A DNA stretch of 64,000 nt from Bin5 sp034422415 (GCA_965202955.1 OZ241871.1:4650001-4714000); one strand, 5' to 3'. Positions 8,702 to 17,385 are shown, numbered from the stretch's first letter. Translations and numbers: made by a program. Notes: generated by a model from the sequence alone, not told the origin.

Positions 8702-9961
8702 ATGAAGATTCGAATCGTTGTAGGCTTCGCGTTGCTGCTCTGCGTCGCGTTGGTCCGGCCCGGGTCGGTTTTCGGCAGCGATACGACGGAAGCGTTGTCG
8801 CAGGCGACTCCGATCAAGCCGACGGTGCTGGCGGTCGTCCGAAACCAGGGGACACAACTCCATGACCGCCCTGACGGCGAACCATTGCAGAGCCTGGTAG
8901 GCGGCACGCTGGTAACGGCCCGCCTGCGCTCCCAAGACCTGAAGTGGGTGCTGGTTGAAACCCGGGATGAGTCCGAAGGCTGGGTTGAAGTGAGGACACT
9001 TTTGGCTGCGGGGCTGAGCCGCCTGCCAGTCGAGCAACCAACGCCGACACCTACGGCGACTTCCGCACCGACTGAGGAAAGCAGCCCAACTGCTATGCCC
9101 GCGGCGACCGCGACATTGACGGCTACAGTGGAGCCGGAGCCGACGGGAACTGCAACGGCCACACCGGCGGCGACCGGTACGCCTGACGGGTCGATGGCCG
9201 ACGTGACGCCGGAGACTACCGGGACCGTGACGCCCGAGGCAACGGGGGACGCGACGCCTGAAGCGGGCACGCCTGAGCCCACGGTCGAAGGGACCCCGGA
9301 GGCGACTGCCGAGGCCGTGGAGCCCACTGCCACTCCGTTTGTGCCGCCGCAAGGTCCCACGGCGCTGGCTTTGGCACGAATCGACGGGGCAAATCTGTGG
9401 CAGAATGAAGATGGCGCGTTCGTTGCCCATTTCGAAGCAGGCAAGCGTCTGACCGCGGCTTATCGCACTGAAGAGAGCGAATGGTTCTTCGTCTATAACG
9501 ACGACGGCATTCACGGTTGGGCATCCGCCGAGGAGCTTCTGGTCGTCGGCGGCGACACGTTGCCGGTTGAAGAGTTCCTGTCGGACCCGACGACCGAGGA
9601 AGTACTCGAGAAGGTTGTGGTAACCGTCAACACTGTCGGTGTGCGCCTCAACGTGCGGGCCGGCCCGGGTACGGAGTACGACATTGTAGCCAGAGCGGCA
9701 GCCGGCGTCGAATTCAACGTGATCGGACGAACAGAGGAGAGTGACTGGGTCCAGGTCGTGATCGCCGATCTGCCCAGCGGCAATGGATGGGTATCGGCTT
9801 TCTATGTAACCGTTTCCGGCTCGCTGGAACTCGTGCCTGTTGTGAAAGAGGAAGAGGACGAAACGACCGAAGAGGGCAGTAGCAACGAGGAGGAGAGCTT
9901 AAATTCTCCTCGTTTCCATCTCTTCCCCTTTACGACTCACTCGACAACGACCATTGCGTGA
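8702..9961 (+). CDS. secreted protein with three bacterial SH3-like domains
   Basis: The 419-residue protein begins with a signal peptide (residues 1-25, ending SVFG). Three SH3b-like modules follow at about 40-105, 218-285 and 304-372; the last has the classic VRLNVRAGPGTEYD segment. A Thr/Pro/Ala/Glu-rich linker (about 111-215) joins the first two. SH3b domains commonly bind peptidoglycan or other cell-surface ligands, and such linkers are frequent in secreted Chloroflexota proteins. The ATG at 8702 is chosen because it directly precedes the signal peptide; the frame is open upstream. The last 20 residues have unusual composition and run into the 3' end of the convergent gene, overlapping it by 25 bases. 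Confidence 0.82.
   Translation: MKIRIVVGFALLLCVALVRPGSVFGSDTTEALSQATPIKPTVLAVVRNQGTQLHDRPDGEPLQSLVGGTLVTARLRSQDLKWVLVETRDESEGWVEVRTLLAAGLSRLPVEQPTPTPTATSAPTEESSPTAMPAATATLTATVEPEPTGTATATPAATGTPDGSMADVTPETTGTVTPEATGDATPEAGTPEPTVEGTPEATAEAVEPTATPFVPPQGPTALALARIDGANLWQNEDGAFVAHFEAGKRLTAAYRTEESEWFFVYNDDGIHGWASAEELLVVGGDTLPVEEFLSDPTTEEVLEKVVVTVNTVGVRLNVRAGPGTEYDIVARAAAGVEFNVIGRTEESDWVQVVIADLPSGNGWVSAFYVTVSGSLELVPVVKEEEDETTEEGSSNEEESLNSPRFHLFPFTTHSTTTIA
9885..9915. terminator. hairpin at the convergent gene junction
   Basis: ACGAGGAG (9885-9892) pairs perfectly with CTCCTCGT (9906-9913) and is followed by TT. The structure lies inside the end of the SH3-domain gene and 24 bases beyond the stop of the convergent minus-strand gene. 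It may act as a weak bidirectional terminator. Confidence 0.35.
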
Positions 9962-12108
9962 TAGTGCACGGTCGGCACTCTGACGCGAATAACCCCGTCT
10001 TCGATTTCGAAATTCAGCTCTTCGCCATCCGGCGCCAGATAGACGCGCGGACTGGCTTCCAAGGGCGATGCGACCGTCAGGAGGACATCGTGCGCGGGCA
10101 CGATCTCTTCGATCGGATTGGCCCAATTGAGCTGTCCCGCCCCTTCGATCTGGCCATGTTTGACCTCGTGGCCAGGCACAGCCTGCAAATTGACGATATG
10201 CACAACCAGCCTTGAGCCGGCATTGTCCTTGCGGCCGGGTGTGTCCCCTGGCGCGGCAACCGGCTGCAAAAAGGCGGTCAACTTCAAACCTGCGCCGCCG
10301 TCCATAGCAACGGGCGGCCCGGCTGCGGCGGCCCAGCGGACTGCGTTGAGAAGCAGCTGGCGGCAGTGAATGTAATGCCTCTGGAAGTAGGCGCGTTCGG
10401 GAAGGCCGGCGATGTAGACAACGCGCCCTTTGCCATGCTGCCGTGTGGTTACAGCCGGATGGCCGGTCGGCATCTCGGGCGGTGGATCGCCCCAGGTGAT
10501 GCGGCGCGGCGCTATGCCGTAGTCGACCATGGGAAGGACCGCTGTGGCGGCGGTTTCGGTGCTGGCCTGTGCCTCGACCTTCCATTGTGGCGTCGCCAGA
10601 GACAGCGGCGTATCTGCCGGCATGCCCGCTCCAATCGCGCTGCCGGCTTCCAGCTGTAGAAATGTTGTATTGAAGTTGATGGCTTCCAAGTAGGAGACGC
10701 CGAAAACGTCACGCAGGCCGAAATCGGCGCGGCGGTTGCCCTGCTCGTCGTAGAGAGACGTCGAGTGCGTTGCCACGAGGCCGCCGCCCTGCTCGACATA
10801 CCGTGAAATGGCCGTGACCTGGTCGTCGCTGAGGCAGGCGGCATTCGGCAGAACGAGAACGCGGTAGGCGCCCAGGTTGTCTGCGGTCAGGTCCCTTCCG
10901 AGCGCGACGTCGGTGAGAAGGTGGCCGTCTGCCAGCGCTTTGAAGGCGCCGTTGAAGTCATGCAGGTATGCCGCGGGGCGGTCGTCGGCGTAGTAGAGGC
11001 GTGTGGGCAGCGAGAGGTGGATGGCGGCGTAGCGCAGGGAGTCGGCATCAACGCACCAGGGTGAGCGGGCGCGGACGGCGGCTGAGACGGGCGCTATCTC
11101 GGCGTAGGCGCCGGGATCGAGGCTGCCGTCGGGATAGAAGGAATCGATCAGCATCGGGTCGCAGCCGTTGGCGAGAGGCGTCAGACATTGTGCCATCAGA
11201 TGGGCCTGGGGCTTGGTCGTCCAGTCCCACATGGGGCCGACGAAGCGCCCGAAGGAGATGATCGGTCGTCGCGAGGTCAGGGCACGGGCGTAGGTGGCGT
11301 TTCGCATCCATTCGAAGGTGTAGTCTCCGAAGGCCTCAACGAGAACCTCGTCGTCGATGTGCACGTCGCGTTCTGGCCACTGCCCGACCCATTCGATCTC
11401 GCGCGTTTCGGGATAGACATTGTGGCTGAATGCCCAATCGGGCTGAGCCGCCTTGACCAGGGCCTGCGCCTCGCGCAGAAACTCGTGGAGGACGCGGCTG
11501 CGCCAGAGCATGAAGGCGCGTCCCAGGGGCGTCTGCCACTGTTCCCGGGTGGGGAGCGGATGGCCTGTCTCGATCTTGAATGCGCGCTGGCAGTAGTCGC
11601 AGTAACAGCCGCCCGGTCCCCAGTCGACGCGATCGAGGAAGATACCGACGGCGTCGCCGTAGCCGTGGGCGAGTTCTTGAAGCTGCTCGAGAACGCGCTG
11701 ACGGTAGGGTGAGTTCAGGCAGGTCCAGGGGAAGTCGTTGATGCTCACTTCCGGCAGGGCCTCGCCCTTGCTGTTGCGCTGGCTCCAATCGGGATTGCGG
11801 TCGGCGGCCCAGGTGTCGTTACAGGTGCAGTAGTAGATTACGCTGGCGATCTCCCTCGCGCGCAGGGCGGCGATGACCTCGGCGAGAAGATCGCGGCCGG
11901 CAAGCGTCTCGTGCTGATGGCCGGCGCGGGTTGGGTAGTAGGCGCTGCCGTGCACGCATTTGGCGAAGGCCCAGAATACTGTCCCGCCGCCGCGGGCGGC
12001 AAGCTCCGCGATCTGCTGCGGATCGGCCGCGCGCATGAAGCGTGGATCCCAGTCGGGCGTGTGCATGTCGGGGTGGATGTGGACGTGGACTGTGTTTGGG
12101 TCAAGCAT
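9937..12108 (-). CDS. putative glycoside hydrolase (GHL6-like) with beta-galactosidase trimerisation-like domain
   Basis: This 723-residue protein has an N-terminal TIM-barrel-like region. Its segment FLDRVDWGPGGCYCDYCQ (about 157-174) matches the conserved D...CxC..C pattern of hypothetical glycosyl hydrolase family 6. Residues about 355-600 resemble the flavodoxin-like trimerisation domain of GH42 beta-galactosidases (LVLPNAACLSDDQ, EQGGGLVATH). The C-terminal 120 residues look like a beta-sandwich. It has no signal peptide, so it would act in the cytoplasm. It is divergent from a sugar-acid dehydratase, consistent with carbohydrate breakdown. The catalytic acid and substrate cannot be named from sequence alone. 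Confidence 0.75.
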   Translation of the reverse strand: MLDPNTVHVHIHPDMHTPDWDPRFMRAADPQQIAELAARGGGTVFWAFAKCVHGSAYYPTRAGHQHETLAGRDLLAEVIAALRAREIASVIYYCTCNDTWAADRNPDWSQRNSKGEALPEVSINDFPWTCLNSPYRQRVLEQLQELAHGYGDAVGIFLDRVDWGPGGCYCDYCQRAFKIETGHPLPTREQWQTPLGRAFMLWRSRVLHEFLREAQALVKAAQPDWAFSHNVYPETREIEWVGQWPERDVHIDDEVLVEAFGDYTFEWMRNATYARALTSRRPIISFGRFVGPMWDWTTKPQAHLMAQCLTPLANGCDPMLIDSFYPDGSLDPGAYAEIAPVSAAVRARSPWCVDADSLRYAAIHLSLPTRLYYADDRPAAYLHDFNGAFKALADGHLLTDVALGRDLTADNLGAYRVLVLPNAACLSDDQVTAISRYVEQGGGLVATHSTSLYDEQGNRRADFGLRDVFGVSYLEAINFNTTFLQLEAGSAIGAGMPADTPLSLATPQWKVEAQASTETAATAVLPMVDYGIAPRRITWGDPPPEMPTGHPAVTTRQHGKGRVVYIAGLPERAYFQRHYIHCRQLLLNAVRWAAAAGPPVAMDGGAGLKLTAFLQPVAAPGDTPGRKDNAGSRLVVHIVNLQAVPGHEVKHGQIEGAGQLNWANPIEEIVPAHDVLLTVASPLEASPRVYLAPDGEELNFEIEDGVIRVRVPTVHYHAMVVVE

Positions 12109-12285
12109 GGCAGTTCCCGTTCTTGGTGGTTTGCGGTCGAGGCAAGGTTACGCTAGCACAGCGGCAGAAGTTTGCCTAAAGGCTTTTCTGAAACCGATGG
12201 ATGCTGCTGCCGCCCGAACTCATCCAGCCGTATGGGGGGAGAACGGGCGGCATGCGACAGGCTGCGCGGCCCGATTCTTCTCTGA

Positions 12286-12314
12286 TTGACATGACCTGTC
12301 CGCTCCTGTATATT
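12286..12314 (+). promoter_or_regulatory. near-consensus sigma-70 promoter for the dehydratase/SDR genes
   Basis: TTGACA (12286-12291), a 17-base spacer and TATATT (12309-12314) match the consensus at 11 of 12 positions. Transcription would start near 12321, about 110 bases before the ATG at 12430. It sits in the 321-base divergent gap 12109-12429, which holds no gene. Confidence 0.65.
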
Positions 12315-12429
12315 GGGATTCCTGCACGACCTTTCCCGCAACTCTCAGCGATTCCAGCGAGCGAAATCGAAGAGATGTGAACGTGACCGCTCATGTCATC
12401 GCGGCGGGCCAAATGAGCGAGAAAAAAGC

Positions 12430-13563
12430 ATGAAAATCAAGGAAGTCGAGACGATCATCGTCAACAATGTTCCGCCCTATCGCGGCGGCAGCCTGTGGCT
12501 GTTCGTAAAGCTGATCACCGACGAGGGCATCGTTGGACTGGGCGAGCGGCCTTCGGGGAATGCCAAAAACCTGGACGCGCAGGTCAGGCTGATCAAGGAC
12601 TTGGGAGAGCAGTTTGTCATCGGCGCCAGCCCGTTTGAGATTGAGAAGCTGTGGCAGACGATCTATGCCTCGCGGCACGACTACCGTCACCCAGGGCTGG
12701 ATATGACGCCGGCGTTGAGCGCGATCGAAATGGCCTGCTGGGACATTGTCGGCAAGGCGACCGGGCAGCCAATCTACAACCTTTTGGGCGGGCGCTGTCA
12801 CGACAAGCTGCGCGCCTACGCCTACATGCCGTCTGAGGGGATCTGGGAGCAGCCGGAGAAGGCGGGGGAGATTGCGGCGCAGCTGGTTGAAGAGGGGAAT
12901 ACGGCCTGCAAGTTCGACCCGTTCCAGCCGATATTCCCGAACCCGAGCGACTATTCGCTGAAAACGATCCGGCATGTAGCGAAGATCTTTCAGTGCATCC
13001 GCGATGCGGTTGGCGATGAACTGGAGGTTGGCATCGGCACGCACGGGCAGTTCAGCACTGCGGGCGCGATCCGGGTCGCCAAGGTGTTGGAGGAGTTCGA
13101 CCCTTTCTGGTTCGAGGAGCCGGTCCCGCCGGAGAACATCGACGAAATGGCGCGCGTGGCCGCGCACACGAGCATTCCGATCGCCACCGGTGAAAGGCTG
13201 GTGACGAAGTTCGAGTTTGCCGAGCTGCTGAAGAAGCAGGCGGCGCAGGTCCTGCAACTGGATGTGGGTCAGTGCGGCGGCATTCTGGAGTCTAAGAAGA
13301 TCGCGGGCATGGCCGAGGCGCACTACGCCATGATCGCGCCGCATATGTACTGCGGGCCGGTGGCGGCCGCGGCGGCCGTCCAGCTCGATACCTGTTCGCC
13401 CAATTTCCTGATCCAGGAGTACAACGGCACCGGCCTGCACCAGGAGATATTCAAGGAGCCGATCCGCTTTGAGAAGGGCTTCGTCATTCCGCCGACGGCG
13501 CCGGGCCTGGGCATCGAGCTGGACGAGGCGGCTGTGAAGCGGCACTCGCAGCAGATCGGCTGA
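12430..13563 (+). CDS. enolase-superfamily dehydratase (mandelate racemase/galactonate dehydratase-like)
   Basis: The 377-residue protein has the N-terminal capping domain and TIM barrel of the mandelate racemase group. Visible landmarks are LSAIEMACWDIVGKATGQP (97-115), GIGTHGQF (201-208), WFEEP (227-231), TGER (253-256), DVGQCGG (278-284) and APHMYCGP (303-310). Galactonate and mannonate dehydratases use a His after strand 3 and another after strand 7, here His205 and His305. The usual first metal ligand, an Asp two residues before that His, is Gly203, while Glu229 or Glu230 and Glu255 remain. The ATG at 12430 gives the normal family N-terminus; the upstream open frame is not supported. It is likely to dehydrate a sugar acid together with the SDR downstream. 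Confidence 0.88.
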   Translation: MKIKEVETIIVNNVPPYRGGSLWLFVKLITDEGIVGLGERPSGNAKNLDAQVRLIKDLGEQFVIGASPFEIEKLWQTIYASRHDYRHPGLDMTPALSAIEMACWDIVGKATGQPIYNLLGGRCHDKLRAYAYMPSEGIWEQPEKAGEIAAQLVEEGNTACKFDPFQPIFPNPSDYSLKTIRHVAKIFQCIRDAVGDELEVGIGTHGQFSTAGAIRVAKVLEEFDPFWFEEPVPPENIDEMARVAAHTSIPIATGERLVTKFEFAELLKKQAAQVLQLDVGQCGGILESKKIAGMAEAHYAMIAPHMYCGPVAAAAAVQLDTCSPNFLIQEYNGTGLHQEIFKEPIRFEKGFVIPPTAPGLGIELDEAAVKRHSQQIG

Positions 13564-13611
13564 CACAGGCGGCAGTTGGCAGGAGTGACTGACGCAGGGG
13601 GTTTGTCGGAC

Positions 13612-14442
13612 ATGGACAGGCTGGAAGGAAAGGTTGCAATTGTGACGGGCGCCGGGCGCGGGCACGGTGAGGCGGTCGCGCTGCGCTTTGCCGCAGAGGG
13701 GGCCGCGGTGGCGTTGTGCGATGTCATTGCCGCCGGGGAACTGGAAGAGCGGGTCGGCAACCGCATTCGCGAGGGCGGCGGGCAGGCGCTCTGCCTCCAG
13801 GCCGACGTGTCGCAGGAAGAGGATGTCGCTCGCATGGTGGAGGATACGCTTGCCTGCTTCGGCACGGTCGACATTCTGGTCAATGTCGTGGGTATCGCCG
13901 GGCCGACCGAAGATGTCTGGACGATGAGCCTGGCGTCGTGGCGAAGTACGCTGACGGTCAATCTCGACTCGATGTTCCTGTGCTGCAAGTACGCGTTGCC
14001 GGAGATGATACGCAAGCAGTATGGCCGTGTTATCAACTTCAGTTCTGGCACAGGCAAACAGCCGCTCTCTCACCGGACGCCCTATGCCACGTCCAAGATG
14101 GGCGTCATCGGTTTCACGCGCACGCTTGCCGCGGACGTGGGCCGGTACAATATTACGGTCAACGCGATCTGTCCCGGGACGCACGAGGAGCGGACGATGG
14201 AGCTGGAGCGGGCGCGTGCGGCGTACCGGGGTGATGAGTTCGACGAGGATGCTGCGCGGCGCCGCTATCGTGAACGGGGACCGAAGGCCGTCATTGCGGG
14301 CCGCTGGTGCGCAGATGAAGGTTTCGTTGAGAAGGGATCCGGTTCAGAGGACGCAGCCGGAATTGCCGTCTTCCTGGCGTCGGGTGATGCTGCCAACATG
14401 TCGGGGCAGGATATCAATTCAGGTGGCTGGGTGATGTGGTAG
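13612..14442 (+). CDS. short-chain dehydrogenase/reductase (SDR)
   Basis: The 276-residue protein has the classical SDR elements: TGAGRGHG (12-19) for the dinucleotide, NVVG (91-94) in place of NNAG, Ser145, and the YATSK active site with Tyr158 and Lys162. The acidic residue after strand 2 (CDV, Asp37) suggests NAD(H). It lies 48 bases after the dehydratase and is probably in the same transcript. A role oxidising a sugar, sugar lactone or polyol is likely. The ATG at 13612 gives the usual family N-terminus; a TTG 36 bases upstream is the alternative. Confidence 0.9.
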   Translation: MDRLEGKVAIVTGAGRGHGEAVALRFAAEGAAVALCDVIAAGELEERVGNRIREGGGQALCLQADVSQEEDVARMVEDTLACFGTVDILVNVVGIAGPTEDVWTMSLASWRSTLTVNLDSMFLCCKYALPEMIRKQYGRVINFSSGTGKQPLSHRTPYATSKMGVIGFTRTLAADVGRYNITVNAICPGTHEERTMELERARAAYRGDEFDEDAARRRYRERGPKAVIAGRWCADEGFVEKGSGSEDAAGIAVFLASGDAANMSGQDINSGGWVMW

Positions 14443-14560
14443 TGGAGAGGTCCCGCTGCTTCCAACGGATGGGAACTTCCCCAGGCAGAGCCATCGGACC
14501 TGTGGGTTGCGCCTACGTTTCACTGGAACGGCGCAACAGCTCCCGTCCCGGTTCCTTCGA

Positions 14561-14986
14561 TCAATCTTCGCTGATTTCTTCGCCTTCCTCGAGGACTAAC
14601 TGCACGCCATCTGTGGCGGCCCACCGTTCATATTCCCTTTTGAGCGACTTCACGACGGTGGCCCGTGTTCTGTCGTTGTCGTAGAACTTCCCCTTCTCCA
14701 TAAACCTCAACAGAAATTTGAGCCTCTTGAGGCAGAGCTTCTTGGCGCGCTCGCCGATGCGCATGCTGGAATCATGGCCGGAGGAGGTCCCGGCCAGCTG
14801 ACGGCGGAACGGTTCTACCCAGGCCCCGGGTGGACGGCCCTGGTTCACGATGAAGTTGGCATCCTTGAGCCTGACGCCATACTGTTCGAAAACGCGCGCG
14901 GTGATCTTGTTCAGCGAGATCATGATCAGCGCGAAAACGATCCCTATGGCGCAACCGAACAGAATAATCGTGACCAGAGTCGACAC
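14561..14986 (-). CDS. hypothetical single-pass membrane protein
   Basis: This 141-residue frame starts with GTG. It has one clear N-terminal membrane helix (about residues 4-24) followed by a basic, charged cytoplasmic-type region and an acidic C-terminal tail. I do not recognise a family. It is convergent with the SDR gene and divergent from the ABC importer operon. Coding is supported by the hydrophobic-then-charged layout and lack of a competing frame, but there is no strong ribosome-binding site. Confidence 0.5.
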   Translation of the reverse strand: MSTLVTIILFGCAIGIVFALIMISLNKITARVFEQYGVRLKDANFIVNQGRPPGAWVEPFRRQLAGTSSGHDSSMRIGERAKKLCLKRLKFLLRFMEKGKFYDNDRTRATVVKSLKREYERWAATDGVQLVLEEGEEISED

Positions 14987-15054
14987 TTGGACGGTCCCAA
15001 CAAGTTAGCGTACGGGGGCCAGAGCGCGATAAGGGTACCGCGCGATCGACCAAG

Positions 15055-15082
15055 TTGACAAAACGAAAAATAACTGGATACT
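15055..15082 (+). promoter_or_regulatory. upstream promoter P1 of the ABC importer operon
   Basis: A perfect TTGACA (15055-15060) is followed after 16 bases by GATACT (15077-15082), which matches the -10 consensus at four positions. It lies in the 308-base gap 14987-15294, which contains no gene and is locally AT-rich. Confidence 0.4.
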
Positions 15083-15086
15083 GTGT

Positions 15087-15115
15087 TTGAATTATACACA
15101 TCGTGCGCGTATAGT
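15087..15115 (+). promoter_or_regulatory. downstream promoter P2 of the ABC importer operon
   Basis: TTGAAT (15087-15092), a 17-base spacer and TATAGT (15110-15115) match the sigma-70 consensus at nine of twelve positions. It starts five bases after P1, leaving a leader of about 170 bases before the binding-protein gene. Confidence 0.5.
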
Positions 15116-15294
15116 TCACGCCTTCACATCTCCAATTTGGTATAGACAATTCATGGTGGACCGCCGCGCAATCCCCGGCGCGCGACGATGAATCGCCAGC
15201 CAAAGGACAGCAAAGGAGGACGAACTGCTACCGATTTGAAGAGAAGGTCCTTACCCGTTCATTGTTCACATGATCAGTCACAAGGAGTGAGACG

Positions 15295-17331
15295 ATGAGG
15301 AAGAATCTGATTTACCTGCTCGTAATGATCGCTACGGTCGCGCTGCTGGCGGCGTGTGGGGCTCCGCAGGGCCCCCCCCCCGAGGCTGCGCCCGAGGCGC
15401 CGGCCGCTGAAGATTCCGGAGAGGCGATGCCGGCCGCCGCCGAGAGCTGTGTGGAATCGCAGGCGGCAGGAATGACCTTCTGCGAAGCGCCGATGCTGGC
15501 CGAAATGGTCGCCGCGGGCACACTGCCCCCGGTCGACGAACGTCTGCCGGTCAATCCGAGTGTCGGCAACAAGCGCATCCCCGATTGGCAGGCAGTGATG
15601 GAACGGGGCGTCTACGGCGGCACGCTGCGCCTGATCGACTTTGACGCCGGCACGATCGGCCATGACGCCGGCTGGATTTCGGCGGAACCGTGGGTCGAGA
15701 CCGAGGACATCGCGCATGACTTCGCGACCATGTCGGACAGCATCTTCACGCTGGAGATCAGCGACGACGACACGGAGTTCACCTTCCACATGCGCGAGGG
15801 CATGAAGTTCTCCGACGGCTCCGACTTCACCACCGAGGATGTCCTCTTCTTCTGGGACAACATCCTGCACAACGAGACGCTGACCCCTGTGATCGGCACG
15901 CGCTGGCGCACGGGCAACGCCTCGACCGGCAACGTGGGCGAGCTGGAGGTCATTGACGACTACACCTTCAAGATCAGCTACGACGGGCCGTACGGCGGCT
16001 GGCCGGGCCTCTTCACCTACGGCAGCGGTCCGCACCGCTTCACCGACAGCGACTATCTGAAGAAGTTCCACGGCGATTTCGCCGACCCGGATGAGCTGGC
16101 CGCGCTGCTCGACGAGCACGGGTTCGAGGCGGGCGAGTGGAACCGGCTCTACGGCCTTTACACGAGCGGCAACCGCCAGGATGAGACGGGCCTGCCCTCG
16201 CTCAGCCCCTACGTGCTGACCGAGATGGGCGAGACGCTGGCTATCATGGAGCGCAACCCCTACTACTGGAAGGTAGACGAGTGGGGCCAGCAGCTTCCTT
16301 ACATCGACCGGCTTGAGATCTCAATCGTGCCCGACGTCAGTGCGGCCACGCTGAAGGTCATCGCAGGCGAGGTGGACATGGTCCGCCGCGGCGTCAACCC
16401 GGCCGACATGGCGCTCTACGTGCAGCACGCCGATGAGCAGGGCTACGAAGTGATCGTGCTCGACATGCACGCCTCCACGGGCGAAGTCTATCTGAACATG
16501 ACCTACGCCGATGAGGGCTGGCAGGAGGTTGTCAACAACATCGAGTTCCGCAAGGCGCTCTCCTACGCCGTTGACCGCGAGACGATTATCGACGCCGTCT
16601 ATTCGGGTCTGGCGGAGCCGCCGCAGACGATGGACCCGACGACCGACGTCGCGCAGGCCGAGGCGATTCTGGATTCGCTGGGCCTGGACCAGCGTGACGA
16701 CGACGGCTGCCGGCTGACGCCGAGCGGACTGCCGATCGAGATCCAGTTCAACTTCACGCCGTTCACCGGCGAGTCACTGCCGACCGCCGAGATCGTCGCC
16801 GAGAACTGGAACGACATCGGCATCTGCACGACAGTCAAGCAGCTGGAGCAGAACCTGTTCCTGACGCAGGCCGGCGCCAACGAAACGCAGGCGATGGTCT
16901 GGTGGGCCCACTACCCGCGCTGGCCGTGGCATGAGTCGAACGACTACGTCGGCCAGGCCTGGCAGCGCCACTACGCCCCCTTGTGGATGGCGTGGTACGA
17001 CTGGAACCTGGGTGGCGGCAAGGAAGCTTCCGACAACCCGGACGAGTCCGATCCGCTCGTCGTCGGCGTAGAGCCGCCGCAGTCCTACAAGGACCTGCGC
17101 ACACTCCAGACCGAACTGTTCGCGACCTCGAATCCGGCTGAGCATGAGCGGATTTGGGCCGAGATGATCGCGACCTTCCGCGACAACTACTTCTGGATTT
17201 CCGCGGCCGACCCACTGCAGAATCCGCTGATCGTCAACGATGGTCTTGGCAACGTGGCCAAGAAGGGCTTCCACATCCAGTCTGCCAACGAGGCGGAGTT
17301 CTACTACTGGGTTGATGAGAGCCGCCGCTGA
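15295..17331 (+). CDS. ABC importer substrate-binding lipoprotein (family 5, Opp/Dpp type)
   Basis: The 678-residue protein starts with a lipoprotein signal (LLAAC, lipid-anchored Cys21) and an Ala/Pro/Glu-rich tether. The body has the family 5 solute-binding layout: GGTLRLIDF near the start, FTFHMREGMKFSDGSDFT with EDVLFFWD, a later NIEFRKALSYAVDRETI, and a C-terminal YFWISAADPLQNPLIV. Such proteins deliver peptides, sugars, opines or other solutes to the membrane permeases. Two permease genes follow directly and two ATPase genes follow after a 719-base gap. AAGGAG lies 7 bases before the ATG. A run of ten C at 15372-15381 sits in the tether. The substrate is not known. Confidence 0.95.
   Translation: MRKNLIYLLVMIATVALLAACGAPQGPPPEAAPEAPAAEDSGEAMPAAAESCVESQAAGMTFCEAPMLAEMVAAGTLPPVDERLPVNPSVGNKRIPDWQAVMERGVYGGTLRLIDFDAGTIGHDAGWISAEPWVETEDIAHDFATMSDSIFTLEISDDDTEFTFHMREGMKFSDGSDFTTEDVLFFWDNILHNETLTPVIGTRWRTGNASTGNVGELEVIDDYTFKISYDGPYGGWPGLFTYGSGPHRFTDSDYLKKFHGDFADPDELAALLDEHGFEAGEWNRLYGLYTSGNRQDETGLPSLSPYVLTEMGETLAIMERNPYYWKVDEWGQQLPYIDRLEISIVPDVSAATLKVIAGEVDMVRRGVNPADMALYVQHADEQGYEVIVLDMHASTGEVYLNMTYADEGWQEVVNNIEFRKALSYAVDRETIIDAVYSGLAEPPQTMDPTTDVAQAEAILDSLGLDQRDDDGCRLTPSGLPIEIQFNFTPFTGESLPTAEIVAENWNDIGICTTVKQLEQNLFLTQAGANETQAMVWWAHYPRWPWHESNDYVGQAWQRHYAPLWMAWYDWNLGGGKEASDNPDESDPLVVGVEPPQSYKDLRTLQTELFATSNPAEHERIWAEMIATFRDNYFWISAADPLQNPLIVNDGLGNVAKKGFHIQSANEAEFYYWVDESRR
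15372..15381 (+). repeat. run of ten C inside the binding-protein gene
   Basis: Ten consecutive C encode the end of Gly26 and Pro27-Pro29, just after lipidated Cys21. A gain or loss of one base would shift the frame and abolish the protein. It may be a phase-variable tract or simply a hard-to-sequence site. Confidence 0.8.
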
Positions 17332-17346
17332 TCTGAAGAACTAGCA

Positions 17347-17385
17347 AAGGGGGAAGGAGTGGGGCTAACCGCTCCTTTCTCCCTT
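17347..17385 (+). promoter_or_regulatory. stem-loop between binding-protein and permease genes
   Basis: The bases at 17347-17359 pair with those at 17372-17385 in a stem of about 13 pairs, with one bulged T and one G-U pair, around a 12-base loop. There is no U-run. In ABC operons such structures protect the 3' end of the binding-protein message and reduce read-through, giving more binding protein than permease. Confidence 0.6.

Noticed and set aside
9150..9330. Repeated ACGCCTGAG-like units as a possible CRISPR or satellite array
   Set aside because: The repeats are irregular and encode the Thr/Pro/Glu linker of the SH3-domain protein, so they reflect protein composition.
12391..14184. Open frame of 597 codons on the minus strand
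   Set aside because: It is antisense to the dehydratase and SDR genes, which have clear family motifs. High GC produces long shadow frames, and the product is arginine/histidine-rich with no motif.
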